46,870 nucleotides of DNA from an uncultured Prevotella sp. (GTDB lineage Bacteria > Bacteroidota > Bacteroidia > Bacteroidales > Bacteroidaceae): the NCBI GenBank assembly GCA_900547005.1, contig URER01000016.1, forward strand, positions 1 to 46,870. The letters are read 5' to 3'. The notes under the pieces were generated by a model. That model was not told the origin of the DNA, did not search any database, and saw nothing but the letters and a program-made list of their open reading frames with translations. Shown here in pieces: positions 32,085-39,816 of the stretch. Numbering within the stretch: position 1 is the first letter of the stretch; the number at the start of each line of letters is the position of its first letter. The position numbers were made by a program, and so were the translations under genes.

Positions 32085-32444
32085 ATGGCATTCATTATAA
32101 AACCATTGGTTACAGAGAAGATGACCAAAATTACAGATAAGTCTTCTGAGGATAGAACTTATACGCCGAAGACTGGTAAGCATAAAGGCGAATCTGTAAC
32201 AAAGGTTGCCCAGCCTAAATATGGCTTTATCGTAAAGCCGGAGGCTAATAAGCTCGAAATTAAAAAAGAAATCGAGGAACTGTATAAGGTGACAGTCATC
32301 GGTGTTAATACAGCTCGCTACGCAGGTAAGCGCTCAAGCCGTTACACCCGCGCTGGTCTCGTGAAGGGACAGAAGAATGCGTTCAAGAAAGCAATCGTAA
32401 CTCTGAAAGAGGGCGATACTATTGATTTTTACAGCAATATTTAA
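32085..32444 (+). CDS. rplW: 50S ribosomal protein uL23 with a central insertion
   Basis: The 119-residue protein sits at the tunnel exit and helps dock SRP and trigger factor. It begins MAFIIKPLVTEKMTKIT and ends LKEGDTIDFYSNI. A hydrophilic insert of about 25 residues, SSEDRTYTPKTGKHKGESVT, separates the first strand from the KYGFIVKPEANK segment and makes it longer than the roughly 95-100 residues of most bacteria. A Shine-Dalgarno-like AAGGAGA precedes the start. Neighbours are rplD (17 bp) and rplB (8 bp). Confidence 0.95.
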   Translation: MAFIIKPLVTEKMTKITDKSSEDRTYTPKTGKHKGESVTKVAQPKYGFIVKPEANKLEIKKEIEELYKVTVIGVNTARYAGKRSSRYTRAGLVKGQKNAFKKAIVTLKEGDTIDFYSNI

Positions 32445-32452
32445 AATAAAAA

Positions 32453-33280
32453 ATGGCAGTACGTAAATTAAAACCGGTTACTCCGGGACAACGACACAGA
32501 GTTATTGGCACGTTCGAGGATATTACTGCATCCGTGCCAGAGAAGTCTCTCGTTTACGGTAAGCGTTCTACCGGTGGTCGAAACAACACCGGAAAAATGA
32601 CCGTTCGCTATATGGGCGGCGGTCATAAGAAGAAGTATCGTTTAATCGACTTCAAACGAGAGAAAGATGGTGTTCCAGCTGTAGTAAAAACAATCGAATA
32701 CGACCCGAACCGTTCGGCTCGTATCGCATTGTTGTTCTATGCTGATGGTGAAAAACGTTACATTATTGCTCCTAACGGACTGCAGGTCGGCACAACGCTG
32801 ATGTCTGGCGCAGAGGCTGCGCCGGAGGTTGGTAATGCTCTTCCTCTTGCAAACATTCCTGTCGGTACGGTAATTCATAACATTGAATTGCGTCCGGGTC
32901 AGGGAGCGTTGCTCGTTCGTTCGGCTGGTAACTTTGCTCAGTTGACTTCTCGTGAAGGCAGTTATTGTGTAATTAAACTCCCTTCAGGAGAGACTCGTAA
33001 GATTCTCTCTGCTTGTAAGGCTACTATTGGTAGTGTAGGTAATTCTGACCACGCTCTTGAGCAGTCTGGTAAGGCTGGTCGCTCACGCTGGTTGGGACGT
33101 CGTCCTCACAACCGTGGTGTTGTTATGAACCCGCATGATCACCCGATGGGTGGTGGTGAAGGACGTCAGTCTGGAGGACACCCACGTTCACGTAAGGGCT
33201 TGTACGCTAAGGGTCTCAAGACTCGTGCACCTAAGAAGCTTTCAAATAAGTATATCATTGAAAGAGCTAACAAGAAGTAA
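32453..33280 (+). CDS. rplB: 50S ribosomal protein uL2
   Basis: The 275-residue protein is near the peptidyl-transferase centre and needed for subunit joining. It has the conserved GGRNNTGKMTVRYMGGGHKK near the start. In the C-terminal part are RGVVMNPHDHPMGGGEGR, which carries the conserved His of the GxxMNPxDHPhGGG motif, and GLKTRAPKKLSNKYIIER. The length is standard. Confidence 0.98.
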   Translation: MAVRKLKPVTPGQRHRVIGTFEDITASVPEKSLVYGKRSTGGRNNTGKMTVRYMGGGHKKKYRLIDFKREKDGVPAVVKTIEYDPNRSARIALLFYADGEKRYIIAPNGLQVGTTLMSGAEAAPEVGNALPLANIPVGTVIHNIELRPGQGALLVRSAGNFAQLTSREGSYCVIKLPSGETRKILSACKATIGSVGNSDHALEQSGKAGRSRWLGRRPHNRGVVMNPHDHPMGGGEGRQSGGHPRSRKGLYAKGLKTRAPKKLSNKYIIERANKK

Positions 33281-33301
33281 TCAAGTTAATTAGAGTAAAT
33301 T

Positions 33302-33568
33302 ATGAGTCGTTCATTAAAAAAAGGTCCATATATCAACGTTTCTCTTGAGAAGAAGATTCTCGCGATGAACGAGAGCGGAAAGAAGAATGTTGTAAAGACA
33401 TGGGCTAGGGCATCAATGATTTCCCCGGATTTCGTGGGACACACTGTTGCAGTTCATAACGGAAACAAATTTATCCCTGTTTACATTACTGAGAATATGG
33501 TAGGTCACAAGCTCGGTGAGTTCAGCCCGACACGTCGTTTCGGCGGTCACTCAGGAAACAAAAAGTAA
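33302..33568 (+). CDS. rpsS: 30S ribosomal protein uS19
   Basis: The 88-residue protein of the 30S head forms a complex with S13 and contacts the A-site finger bridge. It has MSRSLKKGPYINVSLEKKIL, the WARASMISPDFVGHTVAVHN core and the C-terminal GHKLGEFSPTRRFGGHSG. It is standard in length and lies between rplB and rplV. Confidence 0.98.
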   Translation: MSRSLKKGPYINVSLEKKILAMNESGKKNVVKTWARASMISPDFVGHTVAVHNGNKFIPVYITENMVGHKLGEFSPTRRFGGHSGNKK

Positions 33569-33603
33569 CAGGTCATAACCATTTAGATTAATAGGAAACA
33601 ATA

Positions 33604-34020
33604 ATGGGAGCAAGAAAACATATTAAGGCTGAAGAAAGAAAGCAAGCCCTTAAGAATTTGTACTTCGCAAAGCTAAAGGATTGTCCTTCTTCTCCACGCA
33701 AGATGCGCTACGTTGTTGACATGGTTCGTGGAATGGAAGTCAACAGAGCACTCGGCGTTTTGAGATTCTCAAAGAAGGCAGCCGCTGCGAATGTAGAGAA
33801 ACTTCTCCGTTCGGCTATCGCAAACTGGGAAGCTAAGAATGACCGCAAGGCAGAAGATGGAGAACTTTATATCTCAAAGGTCTTCGTAGATGAAGGCGTA
33901 ACAATGAAGCGTATGCGTCCGGCACCACAAGGTCGTGGATACAGAATACGTAAGCGTTCTAATCACGTCACACTTTTTGTTGATACAAAAGCTGATGTAA
34001 ATACTAACGACGATAAATAA
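33604..34020 (+). CDS. rplV: 50S ribosomal protein uL22
   Basis: The 138-residue protein lines the exit tunnel through its beta hairpin (VDEGVTMKRMRPAPQGRGYR). The N-terminal part shows DCPSSPRKMRYVVDMVRGME. It is somewhat longer than the 110-residue E. coli protein, with extra residues at both ends, as is usual in Bacteroidetes. It is 8 bp upstream of rpsC. Confidence 0.97.
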   Translation: MGARKHIKAEERKQALKNLYFAKLKDCPSSPRKMRYVVDMVRGMEVNRALGVLRFSKKAAAANVEKLLRSAIANWEAKNDRKAEDGELYISKVFVDEGVTMKRMRPAPQGRGYRIRKRSNHVTLFVDTKADVNTNDDK

Positions 34021-34028
34021 GATAGAGA

Positions 34029-34751
34029 ATGGGACAGAAAGTTAATCCGATAAGCAACCGCTTGGGTATTATTCGCGGTTGGGACTCAAATTGGTTCGGT
34101 GGAAAGGACTTCGGAGACAATATCGTTGAAGATAGAAAAATCCGTAAGTACTTGAACGAACGTCTTGCTAAGGCAAGCGTTTCACGCATCGTCATTGAGC
34201 GTACATTGAAACTCGTCACCATCACTATCTGTACAGCCCGTCCGGGTATTGTCATTGGTAAAGGTGGACAGGATGTTGACAAACTGAAAGAAGAGTTGAA
34301 GAAACTCTATAAAAAGGAGATTCAGATCAATATATTTGAGGTTAAGAAACCAGAACTCGATGCAACTATTGTTGGAACAAACATCGCTCGCCAGGTAGAG
34401 GGTAAGATTGCTTACCGACGCGCTATCAAGATGGCTGTTGCCAGCACTATGCGTGCAGGAGCTGAAGGTATCAAGATTCAGATAACTGGCCGCTTGAATG
34501 GTGCCGAAATGGCACGTAAGGAAATGTTTAAGGAAGGACGTACTCCGCTCCATACTTTCCGCGCAGACATCGATTATTGTCAGACAGAGGCTCTTACAAA
34601 GGTTGGACTTTTGGGTATTAAAGTTTGGATTTGCCGTGGTGAGGTTTACAATAAGGTTGATCTCGCACCTAACTTTGCTCAGGAAAAAGGTGGCAATCGT
34701 CCTAACGGACGCTCTGGAAGAGGTAATCGTAAGAGAAACAATAACCGTTAA
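34029..34751 (+). CDS. rpsC: 30S ribosomal protein uS3
   Basis: The 240-residue protein forms part of the mRNA entry channel and helicase. It begins MGQKVNPISNRLGIIRGWDS. The KH domain contains CTARPGIVIGKGGQDVDKLK with the GKGG loop. The C-terminal part has GRLNGAEMARKEMFKEGRTP and a basic NRPNGRSGRGNRKRNNNR tail. It lies between rplV and rplP. Confidence 0.98.
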   Translation: MGQKVNPISNRLGIIRGWDSNWFGGKDFGDNIVEDRKIRKYLNERLAKASVSRIVIERTLKLVTITICTARPGIVIGKGGQDVDKLKEELKKLYKKEIQINIFEVKKPELDATIVGTNIARQVEGKIAYRRAIKMAVASTMRAGAEGIKIQITGRLNGAEMARKEMFKEGRTPLHTFRADIDYCQTEALTKVGLLGIKVWICRGEVYNKVDLAPNFAQEKGGNRPNGRSGRGNRKRNNNR

Positions 34752-34765
34752 AAGTAGAAGCTATC

Positions 34766-35194
34766 ATGTTACAGCCAAAAAGAGTAAAATATAGAAGACC
34801 TCAAGATGGTCGTGGCAATAAAGGTAACGCCCACAGAGGTACACAATTGGCTTTCGGTTCATTCGGTATCAAGACCCTTGAAGCTAAATGGATTGACAGC
34901 CGTCAGATTGAGGCCGCTCGTGTGGCAGTGAACCGCCGCATGAACCGTGAGGGACAGGTCTGGATTCGTATATTCCCTGATAAACCAATCACACGTAAGC
35001 CTGCAGATGTCCGTATGGGTAAAGGTAAAGGTGATCCTGCTGGTTGGGTAGCTCCGGTAACACCGGGACGTATCCTCTTTGAAGTAGAAGGCGTAAGTTT
35101 CGATATCGCTAAGGAGGCTCTTCGCCTCGCTGCGCAGAAACTGCCTGTGAAAACTAAGTTTGTTGTTAGACGTGATTACGATAAAAACGCTTAA
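34766..35194 (+). CDS. rplP: 50S ribosomal protein uL16
   Basis: The 142-residue protein organises the A and P tRNA binding region of the 50S subunit. It has MLQPKRVKYRRPQDGRGNKG, FGSFGIKTLEAKWIDSRQIE and MGKGKGDPAGWVAPVTPGRI. The length is slightly above E. coli (136). It is 3 bp upstream of rpmC. Confidence 0.98.
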   Translation: MLQPKRVKYRRPQDGRGNKGNAHRGTQLAFGSFGIKTLEAKWIDSRQIEAARVAVNRRMNREGQVWIRIFPDKPITRKPADVRMGKGKGDPAGWVAPVTPGRILFEVEGVSFDIAKEALRLAAQKLPVKTKFVVRRDYDKNA

Positions 35195-35197
35195 GCT

Positions 35198-35392
35198 ATG
35201 AAGATGAAAGAACTTAAAAATCTCGCCGACAAGGATTTGCGCGAGAAAATAGAGAACGCAGAGGCAGCTATTCATCAGATGAATCTGAATCATGCAGTAA
35301 CTCCACTTGAGAATCCATCGCAGATTAAGGCGGCTCGTCGTGACATCGCACGTATGAAAACTGAACTTCGTCAGAGAGAACTTAATAAATAA
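35198..35392 (+). CDS. rpmC: 50S ribosomal protein uL29
   Basis: The 64-residue, two-helix protein lies near the tunnel exit. It begins MKMKELKNLADKDLREKIEN and contains DIARMKTELRQREL near the end, the family's signature helix. Start and stop are within 3 bp of rplP and rpsQ, a tightly coupled trio. Confidence 0.96.
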   Translation: MKMKELKNLADKDLREKIENAEAAIHQMNLNHAVTPLENPSQIKAARRDIARMKTELRQRELNK

Positions 35393-35394
35393 CA

Positions 35395-35661
35395 ATGGTC
35401 CAGATGGAAACAAGAAATTTAAGAAAAGTAAGACAGGGTGTCGTTGTCAGCAACAAAATGGATAAAACCATTGTTATTGCAGCGAAATTCAAGGAAATGC
35501 ACCCGATATACGGTAAATTCGTGCAGAAGACGAAGAAATATCACGCTCATGATGAAAAGAATGAGGCCAACGTGGGTGATACCGTACTCATTATGGAAAC
35601 TCGTCCTCTTTCTAAGACAAAGAGATGGAGATTAGTACAAATAGTAGAAAAAGCTAAGTAA
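35395..35661 (+). CDS. rpsQ: 30S ribosomal protein uS17
   Basis: The 88-residue primary 16S rRNA-binding protein has RKVRQGVVVSNKMDKTIVIA, HPIYGKFVQKTKKYHAHDEK and GDTVLIMETRPLSKTKRWRL. The first ATG (35395) gives MVQMETRN; the second Met (35404) would give the more common METRN start. I keep the upstream one because it sits 2 bp after rpmC, but the choice is open. Confidence 0.96.
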   Translation: MVQMETRNLRKVRQGVVVSNKMDKTIVIAAKFKEMHPIYGKFVQKTKKYHAHDEKNEANVGDTVLIMETRPLSKTKRWRLVQIVEKAK

Positions 35662-35663
35662 TT

Positions 35664-36029
35664 ATGATACAAGCAGAATCAAGACTTACAGTATGCGATA
35701 ACAGTGGTGCGCGTGAAGCTCTTTGCATCCGTGTATTGGGTGGTACACGCCGTCGTTACGCAAGTGTTGGTGACGTGATTGTCGTTGCAGTCAAGAACGT
35801 TATACCGTCAAGTGATTTGAAAAAAGGTGCAGTATCAAAGGCTTTGATTGTTCGCACAAAGAAAGAAATTCGTCGTGCAGATGGTTCTTACATCCGTTTT
35901 GACGATAACGCTTGTGTATTGCTGAACAACGCAGGTGAACTCCGTGGTAGCCGTATCTTTGGTCCGGTAGCACGTGAGCTCCGTGCAGTGAATATGAAAG
36001 TCGTTTCTTTGGCACCTGAGGTTCTTTAA
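35664..36029 (+). CDS. rplN: 50S ribosomal protein uL14
   Basis: The 121-residue protein, which binds 23S rRNA and the silencing factor RsfS, begins MIQAESRLTVCDNSGAREAL. It contains RYASVGDVIVVAVKNVIP, DGSYIRFDDNACVLLNN and a closing ELRAVNMKVVSLAPEVL. It is standard in length and first of the genes that form the spc cluster in E. coli, here continuous with S10-cluster genes. Confidence 0.98.
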   Translation: MIQAESRLTVCDNSGAREALCIRVLGGTRRRYASVGDVIVVAVKNVIPSSDLKKGAVSKALIVRTKKEIRRADGSYIRFDDNACVLLNNAGELRGSRIFGPVARELRAVNMKVVSLAPEVL

Positions 36030-36048
36030 TATTTAAAAATTTAAAGTA

Positions 36049-36366
36049 ATGGCTAAGTTACATATAAGAAAAGACGATACAGTCGTTGTTATTGCCGGAG
36101 CAGACAAGGGCAAGACTGGTAAGGTACTCAAAGTTCTCGTTGATGAGAACAGAGCTATCGTAGAGGGAGTTCACCTCGTTTCTAAGAGCACAAAGCCTTC
36201 TGCAAAGAATCCTCAGGGAGGTATTGTTAAGCAAGAGGCACCGATACATATCTCTAATTTGAGCTTGATAGACCCGAAGAGCGGTAAGGCTACTCGTGTC
36301 GCTATCAAGCATGAAGGTAAGAACGTTGTTCGTATCTCTAAAAAATCAGGGGAGGAAATCAAATAA
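36049..36366 (+). CDS. rplX: 50S ribosomal protein uL24
   Basis: The 105-residue assembly-initiator protein carries a KOW motif: DTVVVIAGADKGKTGKVLKV. GVHLVSKSTKPSAKNPQGGI and EAPIHISNLSLIDPKSGKAT follow. The stop codon overlaps the rplE start codon (TAATG), so the two are translationally coupled. Confidence 0.97.
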   Translation: MAKLHIRKDDTVVVIAGADKGKTGKVLKVLVDENRAIVEGVHLVSKSTKPSAKNPQGGIVKQEAPIHISNLSLIDPKSGKATRVAIKHEGKNVVRISKKSGEEIK

Positions 36367-36914
36367 TGAATACAGCACAATTAAAGAATGTATATAAGGA
36401 GTCTATCGCTCCCGCACTGCAGAAGGAATTTAATTATTCTTCTGCAATGCAGATTCCTGTTTTGAAGAAAATTGTCGTAAACCAAGGACTTGGTGACGCT
36501 ACACAGGATAAGAAAATCATTGATGTTGCTATTAATGAGATTTCTTCTATAACTGGTCAGAAAGCTGTTGCGACATATTCAAAGAAGGATATTGCGAACT
36601 TCAAACTCCGTAAGAAAATGCCTATTGGCGTTATGGTAACATTGCGTCGCGAGCGTATGTATGAGTTCCTTGAGAAGCTTGTACGTGTGGCATTACCTCG
36701 TATTCGTGACTTCAAAGGTATTGAAAGTAAGTTTGATGGTCGTGGAAATTATACCTTGGGTATTCAGGAGCAGATTATTTTCCCGGAAATCAATATTGAT
36801 GCAATCGACCGTATTCAGGGTATGAATATCACTTTCGTGACATCGGCAAAAACCGATGAAGAGGGTTATGCTTTGCTCAAGGCATTCGGACTTCCATTCA
36901 AAAACGCAAAATAA
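36366..36914 (+). CDS. rplE: 50S ribosomal protein uL5
   Basis: The 182-residue protein is part of the central protuberance and binds 5S rRNA. It has MQIPVLKKIVVNQGLGDATQ near residue 30, IANFKLRKKMPIGVMVTLRR in the centre and NYTLGIQEQIIFPEINIDAI after it. It overlaps rplX by one base and is 9 bp upstream of rpsN. Confidence 0.98.
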   Translation: MNTAQLKNVYKESIAPALQKEFNYSSAMQIPVLKKIVVNQGLGDATQDKKIIDVAINEISSITGQKAVATYSKKDIANFKLRKKMPIGVMVTLRRERMYEFLEKLVRVALPRIRDFKGIESKFDGRGNYTLGIQEQIIFPEINIDAIDRIQGMNITFVTSAKTDEEGYALLKAFGLPFKNAK

Positions 36915-36923
36915 TAAGAGAAT

Positions 36924-37226
36924 ATGGCAAAAGAATCAATGAAAGCTCGCGAGGTTAAGCGTGCGAAGCTGGTTGCTCGTTACGCTGAGAAACGTGCAGC
37001 TCTGAAAAAGATTATCGCTACTTCTGGTGACATAAGTGAAGCTTATGAGGCTGCTCGTAAACTTCAGTCTATTCCTAAGAATGCTAACCCGATACGTTTG
37101 CATAACCGTTGCAAGATAACGGGTCGTCCGAAGGGATATATGCGCCAGTTCGGCCTTTCACGTATTCAATTCCGTGAGATGGCTTCAGCAGGTCTTATTC
37201 CTGGAGTGAAGAAGGCAAGCTGGTAA
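36924..37226 (+). CDS. rpsN: 30S ribosomal protein uS14, zinc-free type
   Basis: The 100-residue protein is the long, zinc-independent (C-minus) form. It has RLHNRCKITGRPKGYMRQFG and LSRIQFREMASAGLIPGVKK but only one Cys, so no CxxC..CxxC ribbon. It helps assemble the 30S head. A 60-bp gap with a small TCGGG/CCCGA hairpin separates it from rpsH. Confidence 0.97.
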   Translation: MAKESMKAREVKRAKLVARYAEKRAALKKIIATSGDISEAYEAARKLQSIPKNANPIRLHNRCKITGRPKGYMRQFGLSRIQFREMASAGLIPGVKKASW

Positions 37227-37286
37227 GAAAGAATCTATATTTTTAATATTGTCGGGGTAGTCCCGATTAATTAAACTTTTATTTAT

Positions 37287-37682
37287 ATGACAGATCCAAT
37301 AGCAGATTATCTGACAAGACTCAGAAACGCAATCATGGCTCATCACCGTGTTGTTGAGGTTCCTGCGTCTAACTTGAAGAAGGAAATTACAAAAATCCTC
37401 TTTGAGAAAGGTTACATCTTGAACTATAAGTTCATAGAGGATGGACCTCAGGGTACTATCAAAGTTGCATTGAAGTACAACCCTGTAACAAAACAAAACG
37501 CTATCAAGAGTTTGAAGCGTGTGTCTAAACCAGGTCTTCGTAAGTATACCGGTTATAAAGACATGCCGAGAGTAATTAACGGACTGGGTATTGCAATTTT
37601 ATCTACGTCTAAAGGTGTAATGACTGACAAAGAAGCTGCTGTTCAGAAAATTGGCGGTGAGGTTCTTTGCTACATTTATTAA
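37287..37682 (+). CDS. rpsH: 30S ribosomal protein uS8
   Basis: The 131-residue protein binds the central domain of 16S rRNA. It begins MTDPIADYLTRLRNAIMAHH and includes VSKPGLRKYTGYKDMPRVIN and GLGIAILSTSKGVMTDKEA. In E. coli S8 represses the spc operon by binding the mRNA near rplE; no equivalent site is obvious here apart from the short hairpin just upstream. Confidence 0.98.
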   Translation: MTDPIADYLTRLRNAIMAHHRVVEVPASNLKKEITKILFEKGYILNYKFIEDGPQGTIKVALKYNPVTKQNAIKSLKRVSKPGLRKYTGYKDMPRVINGLGIAILSTSKGVMTDKEAAVQKIGGEVLCYIY

Positions 37683-37696
37683 TTGGAGGATTTTAT

Positions 37697-38263
37697 ATGT
37701 CAAGAATAGGAAAATTGCCAATTAATATTCCGGCAGGTGTAACAGTTGCCCAGAAGGATAACATTGTTACTGTAAAAGGACCTAAAGGTGAACTGTCTCA
37801 GTTCGTTGACCCTTCTATAAAGGTTAACATTGAGAGTTCTCAGGTCGTAATGGAAATCGATGAGAACAGCCCTGTAAACTACAAGCAGAAGCAGGCTTTC
37901 CACGGTCTTTATCGTTCGTTGGTTAACAACATGGTTGTTGGTGTTAGCGAAGGTTATACTAAGACTATGGAGCTTATCGGTGTAGGATATCGCGTTTCTA
38001 ATCAAGGTAACTTGATAGAGTTTGCATTGGGATATACTCACCCAATCTTTATTCAGCTTCCAAGCGAAGTTAAGGTTGAGACAAAGAGTGAGAGAAATCA
38101 GAATCCTATAATAACTCTTGAGTCTTGTGACAAGCAATTGCTTGGTCTCATTTGTGCTAAGATACGTTCTTTCCGTATGCCTGAGCCTTATAAAGGAAAA
38201 GGTATATTGTTTAAGGGTGAGGTTATACGCAGAAAGTCTGGTAAGACAGCTGCAGCTAAGTAA
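37697..38263 (+). CDS. rplF: 50S ribosomal protein uL6
   Basis: I start at the ATG at 37697 (188 residues), which gives the family start MSRIGKLPINIPAGV and has GGAGGA 7 bp upstream. A longer in-frame start at 37667 would overlap rpsH and add unrelated residues. Two L6 repeats are visible, with MELIGVGYRVSNQGNLIEFA in the second and the C-terminal RMPEPYKGKGILFKGEVIRR. It lies near the factor-binding stalk. Confidence 0.97.
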   Translation: MSRIGKLPINIPAGVTVAQKDNIVTVKGPKGELSQFVDPSIKVNIESSQVVMEIDENSPVNYKQKQAFHGLYRSLVNNMVVGVSEGYTKTMELIGVGYRVSNQGNLIEFALGYTHPIFIQLPSEVKVETKSERNQNPIITLESCDKQLLGLICAKIRSFRMPEPYKGKGILFKGEVIRRKSGKTAAAK

Positions 38264-38281
38264 CTTTAAATTATTACAATT

Positions 38282-38626
38282 ATGACGACTAAGAAAGAAC
38301 AAAGAAGACTTAAAATAAAGTTCAGAATTCGTAAGAGTGTGAACGGAACTGCTGAGCGTCCTCGGTTGAGCGTTTTTCGCAGTAATAAGCAAATTTATGC
38401 ACAGGTGATAAATGATTTGAGCGGAACTACGATTGCTTCTGCTTCTTCTCTTGGACTTGAGAAGATGCCAAAGATGCAGCAGGCGCAAAAGGTAGGTGAG
38501 TTGGTTGCTGAAAAGGCTAAGGCCGCAGGTGTTGAGTCTGTTGTCTTTGACCGTAACGGCTACCTTTATCACGGACGTGTTAAGGAACTTGCAGATGCTG
38601 CTCGTAGTGGTGGACTTAAATTTTAA
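38282..38626 (+). CDS. rplR: 50S ribosomal protein uL18
   Basis: The 114-residue 5S rRNA-binding protein has RIRKSVNGTAERPRLSVFRS, KQIYAQVINDLSGTTIASAS and the closing FDRNGYLYHGRVKELADAAR, all family hallmarks. It is 6 bp upstream of rpsE. Confidence 0.98.
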   Translation: MTTKKEQRRLKIKFRIRKSVNGTAERPRLSVFRSNKQIYAQVINDLSGTTIASASSLGLEKMPKMQQAQKVGELVAEKAKAAGVESVVFDRNGYLYHGRVKELADAARSGGLKF

Positions 38627-38632
38627 ACGATT

Positions 38633-39145
38633 ATGGCAATGAATAGAGTTAAAATAAATACTGACGTAGAGTTAAAGGACCGTTTGGTTGCTATTAACCG
38701 TGTTACTAAGGTAACAAAGGGAGGTCGTACTTTCACATTCGCTGCTATCGTCGTTGTCGGTGATGGTAAAGGTGTTATCGGCTGGGGACTTGGTAAGGCT
38801 GGTGAAGTAACCGCTGCTATACAGAAAGGTACAGATTCTGCAAAGAAGAATCTCGTAAAAGTGCCGATTTTGAAGGGAACAATTCCTCACGAGGTTGAAG
38901 TTCGTTTCGGAGGCGCACACGTTCTTCTTAAACCGGCTGCTGCCGGTACCGGACTTAAGGCCGGAGGTGCTATGCGTGCCGTTCTTGAGAGCGTAGGTGT
39001 TGTTGATGTTATTGCAAAGTCTAAAGGCTCATCAAACCCTCACAACCTTGTGAAGGCTACTATCGAGGCACTCGGACAGTTGCGTGACGCTTACACTGTT
39101 GCTGGAGAGCGTGGAGTTAGTATGGATAAAGTATTTAACGGTTAA
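38633..39145 (+). CDS. rpsE: 30S ribosomal protein uS5
   Basis: The 170-residue protein helps decoding fidelity and mRNA unwinding. It has VTKVTKGGRTFTFAAIVVVG, GVIGWGLGKAGEV, IPHEVEVRFGGAHVLLKPA and VIAKSKGSSNPHNLVKATIE. The loop changed in spectinomycin-resistant mutants lies in the first of these. An alternative Met two codons in (38639) is possible. It is followed 17 bp later by rpmD. Confidence 0.98.
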   Translation: MAMNRVKINTDVELKDRLVAINRVTKVTKGGRTFTFAAIVVVGDGKGVIGWGLGKAGEVTAAIQKGTDSAKKNLVKVPILKGTIPHEVEVRFGGAHVLLKPAAAGTGLKAGGAMRAVLESVGVVDVIAKSKGSSNPHNLVKATIEALGQLRDAYTVAGERGVSMDKVFNG

Positions 39146-39162
39146 TATGAGGAGACATAAAC

Positions 39163-39339
39163 ATGGCAACAATAAAGGTTAAGCAAATTAAAAGCCGTAT
39201 CGGTGCTCCGATAGACCAGAAGCGTACACTCTTGTCTCTTGGACTTCGTAAAATCTCTCAGGTTGTTGAGGTTGAAGATACTCCAAGTATTCGCGGAATG
39301 ATTCGTAAGGTTCATCATCTGGTAAGTGTAGTTGAATAA
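39163..39339 (+). CDS. rpmD: 50S ribosomal protein uL30
   Basis: A 58-residue protein lies between rpsE and rplO, as in the standard spc order. It reads MATIKVKQIKSRIGAPIDQK, then RTLLSLGLRKISQVVEVEDT and a final PSIRGMIRKVHHLVSVVE. All of these match uL30. GAGGAGA lies about 7 bp upstream of the ATG. The gene is short enough to be missed by a length cut-off. Confidence 0.96.
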   Translation: MATIKVKQIKSRIGAPIDQKRTLLSLGLRKISQVVEVEDTPSIRGMIRKVHHLVSVVE

Positions 39340-39365
39340 TTAATCTTTTAAATTAGGAAACGGTT

Positions 39366-39812
39366 ATGAAATTAAATAATTTGAAACCAGCTGTAGGTTC
39401 AACACATTCACGTCGTCGTATCGGCCGTGGTCCGGGTTCTGGACTTGGTGGTACTTCAACTCGTGGACATAAAGGTGCTAAAGCTCGTTCTGGTTATAAG
39501 AAAAAGATTGGATTTGAGGGTGGTCAGATGCCGTTGCAGCGTCGTGTTCCGAAGTTCGGATTCAAGAATATCAACCATAAGGAGTATTTTGCAGTGAACC
39601 TTTCTACACTCCAGACTCTTGCTGAAGCAAAGAATCTTACAAAGATTGGTATCGCAGAGCTCAAGGACGCTGGTCTCACTAATGGAAAGGAACTTGTTAA
39701 GATTCTTGGAAATGGTGAGTTGAAAGCAAAGTTAGAAGTTGAAGCTAACGCATTCTCTAAGACGGCAGAAGAAGCTATCAAGGCTGTTGGTGGAAATGCA
39801 ACTATAATCTAA
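39366..39812 (+). CDS. rplO: 50S ribosomal protein uL15
   Basis: The 148-residue late-assembly protein opens with MKLNNLKPAVGSTHSRRRIG and the Gly/Arg-rich GRGPGSGLGGTSTRGHKGAK. FEGGQMPLQRRVPKFGFKN comes next, followed by a globular C-terminal domain. It ends 4 bp before secY. Confidence 0.98.
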   Translation: MKLNNLKPAVGSTHSRRRIGRGPGSGLGGTSTRGHKGAKARSGYKKKIGFEGGQMPLQRRVPKFGFKNINHKEYFAVNLSTLQTLAEAKNLTKIGIAELKDAGLTNGKELVKILGNGELKAKLEVEANAFSKTAEEAIKAVGGNATII

Positions 39813-39816
39813 GTAA

